This document shows, in pieces, positions 7,540-17,815 of a stretch of DNA of 64,000 nucleotides. The notes under the pieces were generated by a model that was not told the DNA's origin, made no database searches, and worked only from the letters and a program-made list of their open reading frames with translations. A program made the translations under genes and the position numbers. The DNA is taken from the NCBI GenBank assembly GCA_026005035.1, contig BPKH01000008.1, forward strand, positions 62,001 to 126,000, given 5' to 3'. This DNA comes from Porticoccaceae bacterium (GTDB lineage: Bacteria; Pseudomonadota; Gammaproteobacteria; Pseudomonadales; Porticoccaceae). The first letter of the stretch is position 1; the number at the start of each line of letters is the position of its first letter.

Positions 7540-9045
7540 ATGGGCAAAGAGATTTTGTTGGTGGCCGAAGCGGTTTCCAACGAGAAGGGTGTCCCCGAGG
7601 AGGTGGTCTTCGAGGCCCTGGAACAGGCGCTGGCCACCGCCACCAAAAAGCGCTACGAGGGGCCGGTGAACATCCGGGTGGCCATCGACCGCCAGACGGG
7701 CGACTACGAGACCTACCGCTGGTGGCGCGTGGTGGGCGACGACCAGGTGGCCGAGCTGGGCACCGAGCTCACCACCGAGGAGGCGGCGGAAAAAGACCCC
7801 AACCTCAAGGTGGGGGACATCTACGAGGAGCGGGTGGAAAACGTCGCCTTCGGCCGCATCGAGGCCCAGTCCGCCAAGCAGGTGATCGTCCAGAAGATCC
7901 GGGAAGCGGAGAGGGCGGTGATCGCCGAGCAATACCGCCACCGCGTGGGCGAACTGGTCAGCGGCACCGTCAAGAAGGTCACCCGGGATCACATCCTGGT
8001 CGATCTCGGCAACAACGCCGAGGCGATCCTGCCGCGCAGCGAGTTGGTGGGGCGGGAGGTGTTTCGGGTCAACGACCGGGTGCGGGCGATCCTCAAGGAG
8101 ATCCGCACCGAAAACCGCGGCCCCCAACTGATCCTGTCGCGGGCCTGCACGGAGATGCTGGTGAAGCTGTTCGCCATCGAGGTGCCCGAGATCGCCGAGC
8201 AGGTCATCGAGATCAAGGCGGCGGCGCGGGATCCCGGTTCGCGGGCCAAGATCGCCGTCAAGACCAACGACGGGCGCATCGATCCGGTGGGCGCCTGCGT
8301 GGGCATTCGCGGTTCTCGGGTGCAGGCGGTCTCCAACGAGCTGGACGGCGAGCGCATCGACATCGTCCTCTGGGACGACAACCCCGCCCACTTCGTGATC
8401 AACGCCATGGCGCCGGCGGAGGTGGAGTCGATCGTCATGGACGAGGACGCCCACTCGATGGACGTGGCCGTGGCCCAGGAAAACCTGGCCCAGGCCATCG
8501 GCCGGGGAGGCCAGAACGTGCGCCTCGCCACCGAGCTGACCGGCTGGCGCATCAACGTGATGAGCGTCGAGGAGCTGGAGGCCAAGCGCCAGGCCGAGGC
8601 CGGGGCGCTGGTGGAGCAGTTCATGAAGTACCTGGACGTGGACGAAGACTTCGCCACCGTCCTGGTCGAGGAGGGGTTCAGCTCCATCGAGGAGATCGCC
8701 TACGTGCCCCTCGACGAGCTGTTGGCCATCGAGGGGTTCGACGAGGCCCTGGCCGACGAGTTGCGAGGGCGGGCCAAAAACGCCCTGTTGACCCTGGCGC
8801 TCGCCTCCGAGGAGGTGCTCGCCTCCAACGAGCCGGCGGAGGACCTCCTCTCCCTGGAGGGGATGGAGCGCCCGCTCGCCTATCGCCTGGCGGCCGCCGG
8901 AGTGCGCACCCGCGACGCCCTCGCCGAGCTCGATGCCGACGAACTGGTGGAGCTCGCCGGGGTCGAGCGCGCGCGCGCCGAGCAGCTGATCATGAACGCG
9001 CGCGCCCACTGGTTCGCCGAAGAGGCGGGGGAGGACCGCGAGTGA
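7540..9045 (+). CDS. nusA: Transcription termination/antitermination factor NusA
   Basis: A 501-residue protein. The N-terminal RNA polymerase-binding domain begins [17 protein letters not shown]. The S1 domain follows (about 135-200), then KH1 and KH2 (with [12 protein letters not shown] and [15 protein letters not shown]). Two C-terminal acidic helix-hairpin-helix repeats (about 365-490) are the type that in E. coli contact the alpha subunit and mask the RNA-binding domains. The start at 7540 matches the family N-terminus. An in-frame start at 7507 would overlap rimP and add 11 unmatched residues. It controls pausing, termination and antitermination. Confidence 0.96.
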   Translation: MGKEILLVAEAVSNEKGVPEEVVFEALEQALATATKKRYEGPVNIRVAIDRQTGDYETYRWWRVVGDDQVAELGTELTTEEAAEKDPNLKVGDIYEERVENVAFGRIEAQSAKQVIVQKIREAERAVIAEQYRHRVGELVSGTVKKVTRDHILVDLGNNAEAILPRSELVGREVFRVNDRVRAILKEIRTENRGPQLILSRACTEMLVKLFAIEVPEIAEQVIEIKAAARDPGSRAKIAVKTNDGRIDPVGACVGIRGSRVQAVSNELDGERIDIVLWDDNPAHFVINAMAPAEVESIVMDEDAHSMDVAVAQENLAQAIGRGGQNVRLATELTGWRINVMSVEELEAKRQAEAGALVEQFMKYLDVDEDFATVLVEEGFSSIEEIAYVPLDELLAIEGFDEALADELRGRAKNALLTLALASEEVLASNEPAEDLLSLEGMERPLAYRLAAAGVRTRDALAELDADELVELAGVERARAEQLIMNARAHWFAEEAGEDRE

Positions 9046-9090
9046 GGGCGGCGGCGCCGGTGGTGGAGAAAGAGACGAGGGGGATAGCCC

Positions 9091-11832
9091 ATGGCTGAAG
9101 TGACCGTGAGCCAACTGGCCGAGTCCGTGAAGACCCCGGTGGAGCGCCTCCTGAAGCAGATGGCCGAAGCGGGGCTGCCCCACAGCTCGCCCCAGGATCG
9201 GGTGACGGAGGAGGAAAAGCAGCAACTGCTCGCCTACCTGCGCAGCCTGCACGGCGAAGAGGGGGGCGAGCCGCGCAAGATCACGCTGCGGCGCAAGACC
9301 CTCACCACCCTCAAGACCGGCGCCCGCAAGACGGTGGCGGTGGAGGTACGCAAGCGGCGCACCTACGTCAAGCGCTCGCTGCTCGAGGGCGAGGGCGCGG
9401 AGGAGAGCCGGGTGGCCGAATCGGCCGCCGCCGAGGCGAGCCGGGAGGTATCGCCGCCGCCGGCTGGCGAACCCCCCGCTGTGGCGGAGGCGGCGCCAGA
9501 GGTGGTGCCCGCCGTCGAGCCGGCCGCCGCCGAGCCGGTGGCGGCAACACCTGCCGGCGCCGAGCCCGAAGGCGAGGAGCGGGCGGGTGCGGCGGAGGAG
9601 TCCGCCGCGCCGGCGCAGGTGGAACCGGCAGCGGCCCCGCCCGAGGGGGATGGGCGGCCCACCCTGCGCCGCAGCCTCGTGGACGATGCCGAGAAGTTGC
9701 GCCTCGCGGCCATCGAGCGGCGCCGCAAGCGGGAAGCCGAGGAGCGGGCGCGCCAGGCCGAAGAGGAGGAGCGGCGGCGCAAAGAGGCGCAGGCTCGGTC
9801 CGCCCGCCCGGCACCCCCCAGCGCGCCGGCGGAGCCCCCAGCGGCGGCGGCTCCGGCCCGCCCGGGCAAGAAGAAGACCCGCGCCGAAGAAGAGGAAGAG
9901 GAGCGCATCAAGGCCCGCAAGCGGGCCAAGACCAAGGGCCGCCGCGAGCGTCCCGAAGAGTTGTTCGTCGAGGTGGACGAAGAGACCGGCGAAGTGGTGC
10001 CGCGGGTTCGGTCCGCCGCCCCGGTGGTGCAGATCGAAAACCGCCACACCTTCCGCAAACCGACCGAGAGAATCGTGTACGACGTGGAAATCCCCGAAAC
10101 CATCACGGTGGGCGAGCTCGCCCAGAAGATGTCGGTCAAGGCGCCGGTGGTCGTCAAAGAGCTCATGAAGATGGGCATCATGGCCACGGTCAACCAGGAG
10201 ATCGACCAGGACACCGCGGTGCTGGTGGTCGAAGAGCTGGGCCACCGCCCCGTGCCGGTCTCCAGCGCCGACGTCGAGGAGCGGCTGATCGAGGAGATCG
10301 CCCCCGCCGCCGAGGGCGAACCCCGGCCCCGCCCGCCGGTGGTCACGGTGATGGGCCACGTGGACCACGGCAAGACCTCGCTGCTCGACCACATCCGCAA
10401 GACGCGGGTGGCGGCCGGTGAGGCGGGCGGCATCACCCAGCACATCGGCGCCTACCACGTGGAGACGCCGGCCGGCACGATCACCTTCCTGGACACGCCC
10501 GGCCACGCCGCCTTCACCGCCATGCGCGCCCGGGGTGCCCGCTGCACCGACGTGGTCATTCTGGTGGTGGCGGCGGACGATGGCGTCATGCCCCAGACGG
10601 AGGAGGCGATCCAGCACGCCCGCGCCGCCGGCGTGCCCATCGTGGTGGCCATCAACAAGATCGACAAGGACACCGCCGACCCGGAACGGGTCATGAGCGA
10701 ACTGGCCGCCAAGGACGTGATCCCCGAGGAGTGGGGGGGTGACGTCCAGTTCATCAAGGTCTCGGCCCTCACCGGGCAGGGGATCGACGAACTGCTCGAG
10801 GCGGTCCTCCTGCAGGCCGAACTCCTCGAGCTCAAGGCGCCCGTGGAGGGGCCGGCGCGGGGTGTGATCATCGAATCCCGCCTGGACAAGGGCAGGGGCG
10901 TGGTCGCCACCGCCCTGGTCCAGGCCGGCACCCTGCGCAAGGGCGACCTGGTCCTGGCCGGTGAGGCCCTGGGGCGCATCCGCCTCATGAGCGACGAGAA
11001 CGGGCGCCCGGTGCAGAGCGCGGGGCCCTCGATTCCGGTGGAGATCGTCGGACTCGACACGCCCCCCGATGCGGGCGACGAGTTCCTGGTGGTGGCCGAC
11101 GAGCGCAAGGCCCGGGAGGTCGCCGAGCTGCGCCGCGAAAAGGCCCGCGAGGCGCGGCTCGCCCGCCAGCGCACCGCCAAGTTGGAGAATGTCTTCGCCG
11201 CCTTCGGCGAGGCGGAAAAGAAAGTGCTGCCCGTGGTGGTCAAGGCCGACGTGCGCGGCTCCCTGGAGGCGATCCTCTCCGCCCTGGCGGAGCTGGAAAC
11301 CGACGAAGTGGGGGTGGACGTGATCGCCTCGGGTGTCGGCGCCATCGGCGAGTCGGACGTCAACCTGGCCATCACCGCCGGGGCGGTGGTGATCGGCTTC
11401 AACGTCCGCGCCGAGGCCCAGGCGCGCCGCTTGGCCGAACAAGAGGGGGTGGAGATCCGCTACTACAGCGTGATCTACCAGCTGCTCGACGACGTCAAGC
11501 AGGCCCTCTCGGGGATGCTCTCGCCGGAAGTCCGGGAAGAGGTGCTCGGCATTGCCGAGGTGCGAGAGGTGTTCCGCTCGCCCAAATTCGGCGCCATCGC
11601 CGGCTGCGTGGTGGTGGAAGGCACGGTGTACCGGGACAAGCCCATTCGGGTACTGCGCGACAACGTGGTGGTCTTCGAGGGGCGCCTGGAGTCGCTGCGG
11701 CGCTACAAGGAGGACGTCTCCGAGGTGCGCAGCGGCACCGAGTGCGGCATCGGCGTGAAGGACTACAACGACGTGCGCATCGGCGATCTGATCGAGGTGT
11801 ACGAAGTCAAGGAGGTGGCGCGGCAGCTGTGA
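9091..11832 (+). CDS. infB: Translation initiation factor IF-2
   Basis: A 913-residue GTPase that places fMet-tRNA on the 30S subunit. The N-terminal IF2-N module (about 1-55) is followed by a long Ala/Pro/Glu-rich linker (about 100-300), a second IF2-N-like module (about 340-400) and the G domain from about 415, with GHVDHGKTS (G1), DTPGHAAF (G3) and NKID (G4). The beta-barrel and C-terminal domains complete it. The linker is long and acidic/basic in blocks, as in other high-GC proteobacteria. ATG 9091 follows a purine-rich stretch. It lies 45 nt after nusA. Confidence 0.96.
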   Translation: MAEVTVSQLAESVKTPVERLLKQMAEAGLPHSSPQDRVTEEEKQQLLAYLRSLHGEEGGEPRKITLRRKTLTTLKTGARKTVAVEVRKRRTYVKRSLLEGEGAEESRVAESAAAEASREVSPPPAGEPPAVAEAAPEVVPAVEPAAAEPVAATPAGAEPEGEERAGAAEESAAPAQVEPAAAPPEGDGRPTLRRSLVDDAEKLRLAAIERRRKREAEERARQAEEEERRRKEAQARSARPAPPSAPAEPPAAAAPARPGKKKTRAEEEEEERIKARKRAKTKGRRERPEELFVEVDEETGEVVPRVRSAAPVVQIENRHTFRKPTERIVYDVEIPETITVGELAQKMSVKAPVVVKELMKMGIMATVNQEIDQDTAVLVVEELGHRPVPVSSADVEERLIEEIAPAAEGEPRPRPPVVTVMGHVDHGKTSLLDHIRKTRVAAGEAGGITQHIGAYHVETPAGTITFLDTPGHAAFTAMRARGARCTDVVILVVAADDGVMPQTEEAIQHARAAGVPIVVAINKIDKDTADPERVMSELAAKDVIPEEWGGDVQFIKVSALTGQGIDELLEAVLLQAELLELKAPVEGPARGVIIESRLDKGRGVVATALVQAGTLRKGDLVLAGEALGRIRLMSDENGRPVQSAGPSIPVEIVGLDTPPDAGDEFLVVADERKAREVAELRREKAREARLARQRTAKLENVFAAFGEAEKKVLPVVVKADVRGSLEAILSALAELETDEVGVDVIASGVGAIGESDVNLAITAGAVVIGFNVRAEAQARRLAEQEGVEIRYYSVIYQLLDDVKQALSGMLSPEVREEVLGIAEVREVFRSPKFGAIAGCVVVEGTVYRDKPIRVLRDNVVVFEGRLESLRRYKEDVSEVRSGTECGIGVKDYNDVRIGDLIEVYEVKEVARQL

Positions 11833-11845
11833 CCGCGCGGTGACC

Positions 11846-12232
11846 ATGCCCCGGGAGTTCAGTCGCACCGACCGCCTGGCCGACACCCTGCAGCGGGAGC
11901 TCATGGCCCTCATTCGCGCCGAGCTCGACGATCCGCGGTTGGCGATGGTCAACATCACCGGCGTGGAAGTGACGCGGGATCTCTCCCTGGCGCGGGTGTG
12001 GGTCAACTTCGTGGTCCCCAAGCCCGCCGCCGAGGCGGCGGCCGCCGTCGAGGCCCTCAACCGGGCGAGCGGCTTCCTGCGCGCGCGCCTGGGGCGGATC
12101 CTGCGGATTCGCAGCGTCCCCCAGTTGCGCTTCCAGTACGACGAGAGCGGCGAGCGGGGGCAGCGGGTGAGTGACCTCATCGCCCGCGCCCTGGCCGAAG
12201 ACCGCGCGCGCCATCAGCGCGGGGAGGAGTAG
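11846..12232 (+). CDS. rbfA: Ribosome-binding factor A
   Basis: A 128-residue KH-like protein that assists 16S rRNA 5'-end processing and cold adaptation of the 30S subunit. Family features are MPREFSRTDRLADTLQREL at the N-terminus, VTRDLSLARVWV in the centre and LRIRSVPQLRFQYDES near the C-terminus. ATG 11846 is preferred over the in-frame GTG at 11840 because it reproduces the usual N-terminus. It lies 13 nt after infB, and its stop codon abuts the truB start. Confidence 0.93.
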   Translation: MPREFSRTDRLADTLQRELMALIRAELDDPRLAMVNITGVEVTRDLSLARVWVNFVVPKPAAEAAAAVEALNRASGFLRARLGRILRIRSVPQLRFQYDESGERGQRVSDLIARALAEDRARHQRGEE

Positions 12233-13180
12233 ATGGGCAGGCGCAGGCCCAAGGGGCGGCCGGTCGACGGCATCCTGATCCTCGACAAGCCGCCGGGGCT
12301 CACCTCCAACGAGGCGCTGCAGCGGGTCCGCCACCTCTTCTTTGCCGCCAAGGCCGGCCACACCGGCAGCCTCGACCCCCTGGCCACGGGGGTGCTGCCC
12401 GTCTGCTTCGGCGAGGCCACCAAGTTCAGCCAGTTTCTGCTCGACGCCGACAAGGGGTATCGGGCCACCTTCCGCTTCGGGATCACCACCCGGACCGGCG
12501 ATGCGGAGGGTCCGGAGACCGGCCGGGTGGACGCCTCGGGTCTCACCCGGGAGGCGGTGGAGGCGGCGTTGCCCGCCTTCCGCGGCGAGATTCTCCAGGT
12601 GCCCTCGATGTACTCGGCGGTCAAGCAGGGCGGCCGGCCGCTCTACGAACTCGCCCGGGCGGGCGTGGAGGTGGAGCGCGCGGCGCGGCCGGTGCGCATC
12701 CACCGCTTCGCGCTGCTCGACTTTCGCCCTGGACTCCATCCGGAAGCGGACTTCGAGCTGCTGTGCAGCAAGGGAACCTACGTGCGCACCCTGGCCGAGG
12801 ACCTGGGCCGCGCCCTCGGCGTGGGCGCTCACGTGATCCGCCTGCACCGCCACCGGGTGGGCGTCTTCGGCGACGAAGACGCCATCGCCCTGGCCGAACT
12901 GGAGCGGCTGCGGGAGGGTCGACGGGCCGAGGAACTGGACGGCCTGTTGTTGCCGGTGGAGCGCGCGGTGGCCCACCTGCTCGCAGTGGAGCTGGACGGG
13001 CGCACGGCCTGGTTTCTGCGCCGCGGCCAGCCGGTGATGGCCGCCGGGGCCTATCGGCACGCCCGGGAAGGCGATATAGTGCGCATCCTCGACGAGGCCG
13101 GGCACTTCCTGGGCGTCGGCGAGGTGCTCGAAGACGGGCGCCTGGCCCCCCGCCGACTGGTGGTGGGGGCGGGCTTTTGA
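12233..13180 (+). CDS. truB: tRNA pseudouridine-55 synthase TruB
   Basis: A 315-residue enzyme that makes pseudouridine 55 in the T loop of most tRNAs. The catalytic domain includes GILILDKPPGLTSNEALQ and the active-site motif GHTGSLDPLATGVLPVC with the catalytic Asp. Other conserved segments are KGYRATFRFG, VPSMYSAVKQGGRPLYELAR and CSKGTYVRTLAEDLG. A PUA-like RNA-binding region closes the C-terminus. The ATG directly follows the rbfA stop, so translation is probably coupled. Confidence 0.95.
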   Translation: MGRRRPKGRPVDGILILDKPPGLTSNEALQRVRHLFFAAKAGHTGSLDPLATGVLPVCFGEATKFSQFLLDADKGYRATFRFGITTRTGDAEGPETGRVDASGLTREAVEAALPAFRGEILQVPSMYSAVKQGGRPLYELARAGVEVERAARPVRIHRFALLDFRPGLHPEADFELLCSKGTYVRTLAEDLGRALGVGAHVIRLHRHRVGVFGDEDAIALAELERLREGRRAEELDGLLLPVERAVAHLLAVELDGRTAWFLRRGQPVMAAGAYRHAREGDIVRILDEAGHFLGVGEVLEDGRLAPRRLVVGAGF

Positions 13181-13183
13181 GGT

Positions 13184-13234
13184 TCGGCCGCACGGCCGAG
13201 GCGGGCGTCCTGCAAATATGCGCGGGTCGACCCG
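13184..13234 (+). promoter_or_regulatory. Structured leader of rpsO
   Basis: The 88-nt gap before rpsO holds two strong inverted repeats: CGGCCG-CA-CGGCCG near 13186-13199 and the perfect 12-bp palindrome CGGGTCGACCCG at 13223-13234. A good Shine-Dalgarno (GGAGGAA) follows. S15 represses its own translation through a folded leader in several bacteria, so this may be the equivalent site. That function is inference. Confidence 0.45.
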
Positions 13235-13268
13235 GGATGCAACTTGAGCATATTCGGAGGAAGAGAAC

Positions 13269-13538
13269 ATGGCACTGACCGCGGAAGAAAAGGCGGCCAT
13301 CGTCAAGGAGTTCGCCCGCGCCCCCGGCGACACCGGGTCGCCGGAAGTGCAGGTGGCGCTCCTGACCGCCAACATCAACAAACTGCAGGGACACTTCGAG
13401 GCCCACCGCAAGGATCACCACTCCCGGCGAGGCCTCATTCGCATGGTCAACCAGCGGCGCAAGCTGCTCGACTATCTCAAGGGCAAGGATCCGACTCGCT
13501 ACAGCGAGCTCATCCAGCGCCTCGGCCTGCGTCGATGA
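13269..13538 (+). CDS. rpsO: 30S ribosomal protein S15
   Basis: 89 residues, full length. It contains the S15 helical bundle with the conserved [13 protein letters not shown] and INKLQGHF blocks, [10 protein letters not shown] (rRNA contact) and the C-terminal [12 protein letters not shown]. It binds 16S rRNA early in assembly of the small-subunit platform. ATG 13269 follows GGAGGAAGAGAAC. It lies between truB and pnp as in E. coli. Confidence 0.97.
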   Translation: MALTAEEKAAIVKEFARAPGDTGSPEVQVALLTANINKLQGHFEAHRKDHHSRRGLIRMVNQRRKLLDYLKGKDPTRYSELIQRLGLRR

Positions 13539-13543
13539 ACCCC

Positions 13544-13566
13544 GGGGGCGGCGGCACCGCTCCCCC
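13544..13566 (+). promoter_or_regulatory. Hairpin between rpsO and pnp, candidate RNase III processing site
   Basis: GGGGGCGG (13544-13551) can pair with CCG and CCCCC (13557-13559, 13562-13566) around a 5-nt loop and a 2-nt bulge. There is no T-run, so it is not a terminator. In E. coli a pnp leader stem cut by RNase III allows PNPase to repress itself. The position here is the same. Confidence 0.45.
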
Positions 13567-13589
13567 AAGCGAGTCAAGGTGACAAGACC

Positions 13590-15755
13590 GTGAATCCGAT
13601 CGTCAAATCGTTCAAGTACGGGGAACAGACCCTCACTCTCGAAACCGGGCGGATCGCCCGCCAGGCCACCGGGTCGGTGCTGTGCAGCCTCAACGACACC
13701 ACCGTCCTGTGCACCGTGGTGGCGGCCAAGGAACCCTCCCCGGGGCAGGATTTCTTTCCCCTGACCGTCCACTACATGGAAAAGGCCTACGCCGCGGGCA
13801 AGATCCCCGGGGGATTTTTCCGCCGCGAAGGGCGGCCGAGCGAGAAGGAAACCCTCACCTCGCGCCTGATCGACCGGCCGATCCGGCCCCTCTTCCCCGA
13901 GGGCTTTCGCAACGAGGTGCAGGTGATCTGCACCGTGCTCTCCTTCGACAAGGAGACCGACCCCGACATTCCGGCGCTCATCGGCACCTCGGCTGCGCTC
14001 GCCCTCTCCGGCATCCCCTTCAACGGCCCCATCGGGGCGGCCCGGGTGGGTTACAGCCCGGAGACGGGGTATCTGCTCAACCCCACCTACAGTGAGCTCA
14101 AGGCCTCGGCCCTCGACATGGTGGTGGCCGGCACCGACCGGGCGGTGCTCATGGTGGAGTCGGAAGCCAAGGAACTGCCCGAAGATTTGATGCTCGGCGC
14201 GGTGCTCTTCGCTCACCAGGAAATGCAGGCGGTGATCCAGGTGATTCGCGAACTCGCCGCCGAAGCGGGCAAGCCTCGCTGGGATTGGCAACCGCCCCCC
14301 GCCCACCCCGAGCTGGACGAAGCCCTGGCGGCCAAGGTGGGAGAGCGGCTCGCCGCCGCCTACCAGATCACCGACAAGCAGACCCGGGTGAACACCGTCT
14401 CCGCCCTGCGCAGCGAAGCGGTCGCCGAACTCGTGGACGAGGCGGCCGGCATCACGCCCGAGCTGGTGGCCAACGCCTTCAAGAAGCTCGAGAAGAAGAT
14501 CGTCCGCGGCCGGATCCTGTCCGGCAAGCCGCGCATCGACGGCCGCGATACCAAGACGGTCCGCCCGCTGTCGATCCAGGTGGGCATTCTGCCCAAGGTG
14601 CACGGCTCGGCCCTCTTCACCCGCGGCGAGACCCAGGCCATCGTCACCGCCACCCTCGGCTCCCTGCGCGACGCCCAGCTGATCGACGCCCTGGAGGGCA
14701 AGCGCGAAGACAACTTCATGCTCCACTACAACTTCCCCCCCTACGCGGTGGGCGAGACCGGCCGGGTGGGCTTCACCAGCCGGCGGGAGACCGGCCACGG
14801 GCGGCTCGCCCGCCGGGGGCTGGCGGCGGTGCTGCCCAGCGAAGAGGAGTTTCCCTACACCATCCGGGTGGTCTCCGAGATCACCGAGTCCAACGGCTCG
14901 AGTTCCATGGCCACCGTCTGCGGCGCGAGCCTCGCCCTGATGGATGCCGGCGTGCCCATCAAGGCGGCGGTGGCGGGCATCGCCATGGGGTTGGTGAAGG
15001 AGGGCAACGCCTTCGCGGTGCTCACCGACATCCTGGGCGACGAAGACCACCTCGGCGACATGGACTTCAAGGTGGCGGGCACCGCCAAGGGCGTCACCGC
15101 CTTGCAGATGGACATCAAGATCGAGGGCATCGACGAACAGGTGATGGAGACGGCTTTGGCCGAGGCCCGCGCCGCGCGGCTGCACATCCTGGGCGAGATG
15201 AACAAGGTGATCGCCGAGCCGCGCCCGGAAGTGTCCGAGACCGCGCCCCGCTACCAGGTGATCAAGATCGATCCCGAGCGGATCCGCGACGTGATCGGCA
15301 AGGGGGGCTCCACCATCCGCGCCCTCACCGAGGAGACCGGCACCACAATCGACATCGAGGACGACGGCACCATCCGCATCTATTGCGACAACGCCGCCGG
15401 CATCACCCTGGCGGTGGAGCGGATCCAGGCCCTCACCGCCGAGCCGGAGGTGGGCCGCATCTACGACGGCGTGGTGGCCCGGGTGGTGGATTTCGGCGCC
15501 TTCGTCACCTTCCTGCCCGGCATCGACGGGCTGGTGCACATCTCCCAGATCGCCGAGGGGCGGGTCAATTCGGTGGCCGAGCACCTGAAAGAAGGGCAGA
15601 AAGTGCGGGTCAAGGTGCTCGACGTCGACCCCCGCGGCCGCATCAAGCTCTCCATCAAGGAGGCGCTGGCGGAGGAAGGGGACAAGGCGCTGCCCAAGGC
15701 GGAAGAGGTGCCGGTCCCCCGACGCCCCCGAATCCCGCGCCTGAAGGGGGGCTAG
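13590..15755 (+). CDS. pnp: Polyribonucleotide nucleotidyltransferase (PNPase)
   Basis: A 721-residue phosphorolytic 3'-5' exoribonuclease of the RNA degradosome. It has two RNase PH domains (about 1-230 and 310-545), the second with the active-site region [26 protein letters not shown]-type segment and [19 protein letters not shown]. Then come a KH domain ([19 protein letters not shown]) and an S1 domain ([18 protein letters not shown]). The start codon is GTG at 13590 after AAGGTGAC, giving the standard N-terminus MNPIVKSF. It is the last gene of the operon. Confidence 0.96.
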   Translation: MNPIVKSFKYGEQTLTLETGRIARQATGSVLCSLNDTTVLCTVVAAKEPSPGQDFFPLTVHYMEKAYAAGKIPGGFFRREGRPSEKETLTSRLIDRPIRPLFPEGFRNEVQVICTVLSFDKETDPDIPALIGTSAALALSGIPFNGPIGAARVGYSPETGYLLNPTYSELKASALDMVVAGTDRAVLMVESEAKELPEDLMLGAVLFAHQEMQAVIQVIRELAAEAGKPRWDWQPPPAHPELDEALAAKVGERLAAAYQITDKQTRVNTVSALRSEAVAELVDEAAGITPELVANAFKKLEKKIVRGRILSGKPRIDGRDTKTVRPLSIQVGILPKVHGSALFTRGETQAIVTATLGSLRDAQLIDALEGKREDNFMLHYNFPPYAVGETGRVGFTSRRETGHGRLARRGLAAVLPSEEEFPYTIRVVSEITESNGSSSMATVCGASLALMDAGVPIKAAVAGIAMGLVKEGNAFAVLTDILGDEDHLGDMDFKVAGTAKGVTALQMDIKIEGIDEQVMETALAEARAARLHILGEMNKVIAEPRPEVSETAPRYQVIKIDPERIRDVIGKGGSTIRALTEETGTTIDIEDDGTIRIYCDNAAGITLAVERIQALTAEPEVGRIYDGVVARVVDFGAFVTFLPGIDGLVHISQIAEGRVNSVAEHLKEGQKVRVKVLDVDPRGRIKLSIKEALAEEGDKALPKAEEVPVPRRPRIPRLKGG

Positions 15756-15768
15756 CGGAGGAAGTGCG

Positions 15769-15797
15769 GCGGGGCCTGCGGGCCCCGCTTGCGTTTC
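15769..15797 (+). terminator. Probable terminator between convergent pnp and panB
   Basis: A perfect 8-bp stem, GCGGGGCC (15769-15776) with GGCCCCGC (15781-15788), has a TGCG tetraloop and is followed by TTGCGTTT. The stem is strong but the T-tract is interrupted, so efficiency is uncertain. The position, just after pnp, fits. Confidence 0.6.
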
Positions 15798-15824
15798 CGG
15801 CAACCCCACAAGGGTCGCGCCCGC

Positions 15825-16625
15825 TCAGTCGAAGCCGTGTTCCGGGCCGGGAAAGGAGCCCTCCCGCACCGCCTGGGCGTAGCGCTGCAGTGCGCCGCGA
15901 ACGGTGCCCGCTTCGGCCAGGAAGTCCCGGGCGAAACTGGGAATTTTGGGCGAGATGCCGAGCAGGTCGTAGAGCACCAGCACCTGGGCGTCGGTGGCCG
16001 GGCCGGCGCCGATGCCGATCACCGGCACCGGCAGGCGTTGTGTGATCTCGGCGGCGAGGGCGCGCGGCACGCACTCGAGCACCAGCAGATCCGCGCCGGC
16101 TGCCACCAGCGCCTCCGCGTCCGCCAGCAGCCGCCGGGCGCTCTCCGCATCCCGCCCCTGCACCCGGTAGCCGCCGAACTTGTCCACCGATTGGGGGGTG
16201 AGTCCCAGGTGGCCGCAGACCGGCACGCCGCGCTCGGCGAGGCCGCGCACCGTGGGGGCGAGCCAATCGCCGCCCTCCAGCTTCACCACCTGGGCACCGG
16301 CCTGCATCAGGGCGGCGGCGTTGGCGAAGGCCTGCTCGGGGGTGGCATAGGACATGTAGGGCAGGTCGGCGATCACCAGGGCGCGCGTCACGCCCCGCGC
16401 CACGGCCGCGGTGTGGTGGACCATGTCCGCCATGGTCACCGGCACGGTGCTGCGGTGGCCGAGACAGACGTTGCCCACCGAGTCGCCCACCAAGACCACC
16501 TCGATGCCGGCCTCCTCGGCGAGGCGCGCGAAGGTGGCGTCGTAGGCGGTGACCACGGGAAAGCGCCGTCTGGCGCGCTTGTGGCCGCGCAGCGTGGCGA
16601 GGGTGATCGGCTTGGCATCGGCCAT
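15825..16625 (-). CDS. panB: 3-methyl-2-oxobutanoate hydroxymethyltransferase (ketopantoate synthesis)
   Basis: A 266-residue TIM-barrel enzyme. It adds a hydroxymethyl group from 5,10-methylene-tetrahydrofolate to 2-oxoisovalerate, the first step of pantothenate/CoA synthesis. Conserved blocks are VVTAYDATFARLAEEAG, VLVGDSVGNVCLG (Mg-binding Asp), VKLEGG, GHLGLTPQSV and IGIGAGPATDAQVLVLYDLLG. panC is not adjacent on this side. It lies 11 nt after a deoxynucleoside kinase gene. The folK-kinase-panB order recurs in gammaproteobacteria, so these folate- and CoA-linked genes are probably co-transcribed with pcnB. Confidence 0.95.
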   Translation of the reverse strand: MADAKPITLATLRGHKRARRRFPVVTAYDATFARLAEEAGIEVVLVGDSVGNVCLGHRSTVPVTMADMVHHTAAVARGVTRALVIADLPYMSYATPEQAFANAAALMQAGAQVVKLEGGDWLAPTVRGLAERGVPVCGHLGLTPQSVDKFGGYRVQGRDAESARRLLADAEALVAAGADLLVLECVPRALAAEITQRLPVPVIGIGAGPATDAQVLVLYDLLGISPKIPSFARDFLAEAGTVRGALQRYAQAVREGSFPGPEHGFD

Positions 16626-16636
16626 GGCGGCTCCCG

Positions 16637-17317
16637 TCAGCGGTTGGGGATGGGATTGTAGTAGTGGCGGCCGCTGCGGATCTCGGACAGATAGGCCACG
16701 AGCTGTCGGAAATCGGCCTCGCCCCGGGCCAGGTCGATCTCGGCGGCGTTGACGATGAGCAGCGGCGCCTCGTCATAGTCGAGGAAAAAGCGGGTGTAGG
16801 CCTCGTTGAGCGCCTCGAGGTAGGCGGGCGAAATGGCTGCTTCCATGGGCACCCCGCGCCGGCGGATCCGCTCCAGCAACACCTCGGTGGGGGCCTGGAG
16901 AAAGATCACCAAATCCGGCCGCGGGACGTCCACCGCCAGCTGCTCCCAGACCCGCCAGTAGAGGCGGAACTCGTCGTCGTCGAGGGTGACGCGGGCGAAC
17001 AGGGGGTCCTTGTGGATCAAGAAGTCGGCCACCCGCCCGGGCGCGAAGATGTCCCCCTGGCGCAGTTCGGCGAGTTGTTCGGCGCGCTGGAAGAGGAAGA
17101 AGAGCTGCGTCTTGAGGGCGCCCCGCCCCTCCCGGTAAAAGCCCTCGAGAAAGGGATTTTCCTCCGCCCGCTCGAGGAGCAGGGCATAGCCGAAGGCCTC
17201 GGCCAGGCGCCGCGCCAGGGTAGTCTTGCCCACGCCGATGGAGCCTTCCACGGCGATGAAGCGGTGGGGAGCGGTTGCCTCTGGGGGCTCTCTCGGCGGG
17301 TCGGTCATGACGGCCAT
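16637..17317 (-). CDS. Deoxynucleoside kinase family protein (dCK/dGK-like)
   Basis: A 226-residue P-loop kinase that would phosphorylate deoxynucleosides for salvage. Walker A is GSIGVGKTTLARRL (about residues 26-39). The substrate-side ENPFLEGFY segment, the DRS-like loop region and the LID with RIRRRGVPME follow the family pattern. The substrate cannot be told from the sequence. Two close ATG starts exist: 17317, and 17308, which overlaps the folK stop as ATGA. Neither has a clear Shine-Dalgarno. This gene between folK and panB is common in gammaproteobacteria. Confidence 0.85.
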   Translation of the reverse strand: MAVMTDPPREPPEATAPHRFIAVEGSIGVGKTTLARRLAEAFGYALLLERAEENPFLEGFYREGRGALKTQLFFLFQRAEQLAELRQGDIFAPGRVADFLIHKDPLFARVTLDDDEFRLYWRVWEQLAVDVPRPDLVIFLQAPTEVLLERIRRRGVPMEAAISPAYLEALNEAYTRFFLDYDEAPLLIVNAAEIDLARGEADFRQLVAYLSEIRSGRHYYNPIPNR

Positions 17318-17808
17318 GGAATCTTGTCGATCTCGGCGAGGGCGATGCCGCGCGGCGGAACGCGCCGCAGCAGGGCGGCGAGGGGGGTGCCGTCGGGGAG
17401 CACCAGCTCGGGGTCCAGCTCGGCGAGGGGGTAGAGCACGAAGGGCCGCTCCCCCAGCCGCGGATGGGGAAGGGTCAGTTCGGGCGTGGAAAGCTCCAAC
17501 CGGTCGTAGAGCAACAGGTCCAGATCGAGGGTGCGCGGCCCGAACCGCTCCGCTCGCACCCGCCCCTGGGCGCTCTCGATGCCCTGCAGGGCGGCGAGCA
17601 GCGGCGCCGGCTCAAATGCGGTGATCAGCTTGGCGACGGCGTTGAGGTAGGGGGGTTGGGGCACGGGTCCCCAGGGCTCGCTGCGATAGCGCCGGGACAC
17701 GGCGGCGAGGTGGGTGGCGGGCAACTGAGCCAGGGCCGACAGGGCCCGCGCCAGCTGCTGCGGGGGATCGGCGAGATTGGAGCCGAGGGCGACGTAGGCG
17801 ACGGGCAC
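17305..17808 (-). CDS. folK: 2-amino-4-hydroxy-6-hydroxymethyldihydropteridine pyrophosphokinase (HPPK)
   Basis: A 167-residue folate-pathway enzyme that transfers pyrophosphate from ATP to 6-hydroxymethyl-7,8-dihydropterin. It shows YVALGSNLADP at the N-terminus, the YRSEPWG region, and the signature RFGPRTLDLDLLLYD with the two Mg-binding aspartates, then LPHPRLGERPFVLYPLAEL. It starts at GTG 17808, 7 nt after the pcnB stop. The C-terminus overlaps the kinase gene. The pcnB-folK pair is widely conserved. Confidence 0.95.
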   Translation of the reverse strand: MPVAYVALGSNLADPPQQLARALSALAQLPATHLAAVSRRYRSEPWGPVPQPPYLNAVAKLITAFEPAPLLAALQGIESAQGRVRAERFGPRTLDLDLLLYDRLELSTPELTLPHPRLGERPFVLYPLAELDPELVLPDGTPLAALLRRVPPRGIALAEIDKIPWPS

Positions 17809-17815
17809 GGCTGGC

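Noticed and set aside
7312-12180. Very long minus-strand open frame opposite nusA-infB
   Set aside because: A common artefact of high-GC coding DNA. The translation is His/Leu/Gly-rich low-complexity sequence and the plus strand has unambiguous nusA and infB.
13544-13566. Intrinsic terminator between rpsO and pnp
   Set aside because: The hairpin is GC-rich but has no T-run, and pnp follows within 24 nt. A processing stem is more likely.
12621-15809. Long minus-strand open frame opposite pnp
   Set aside because: A mirror of the pnp codon bias, with no recognisable domain and no start signal.
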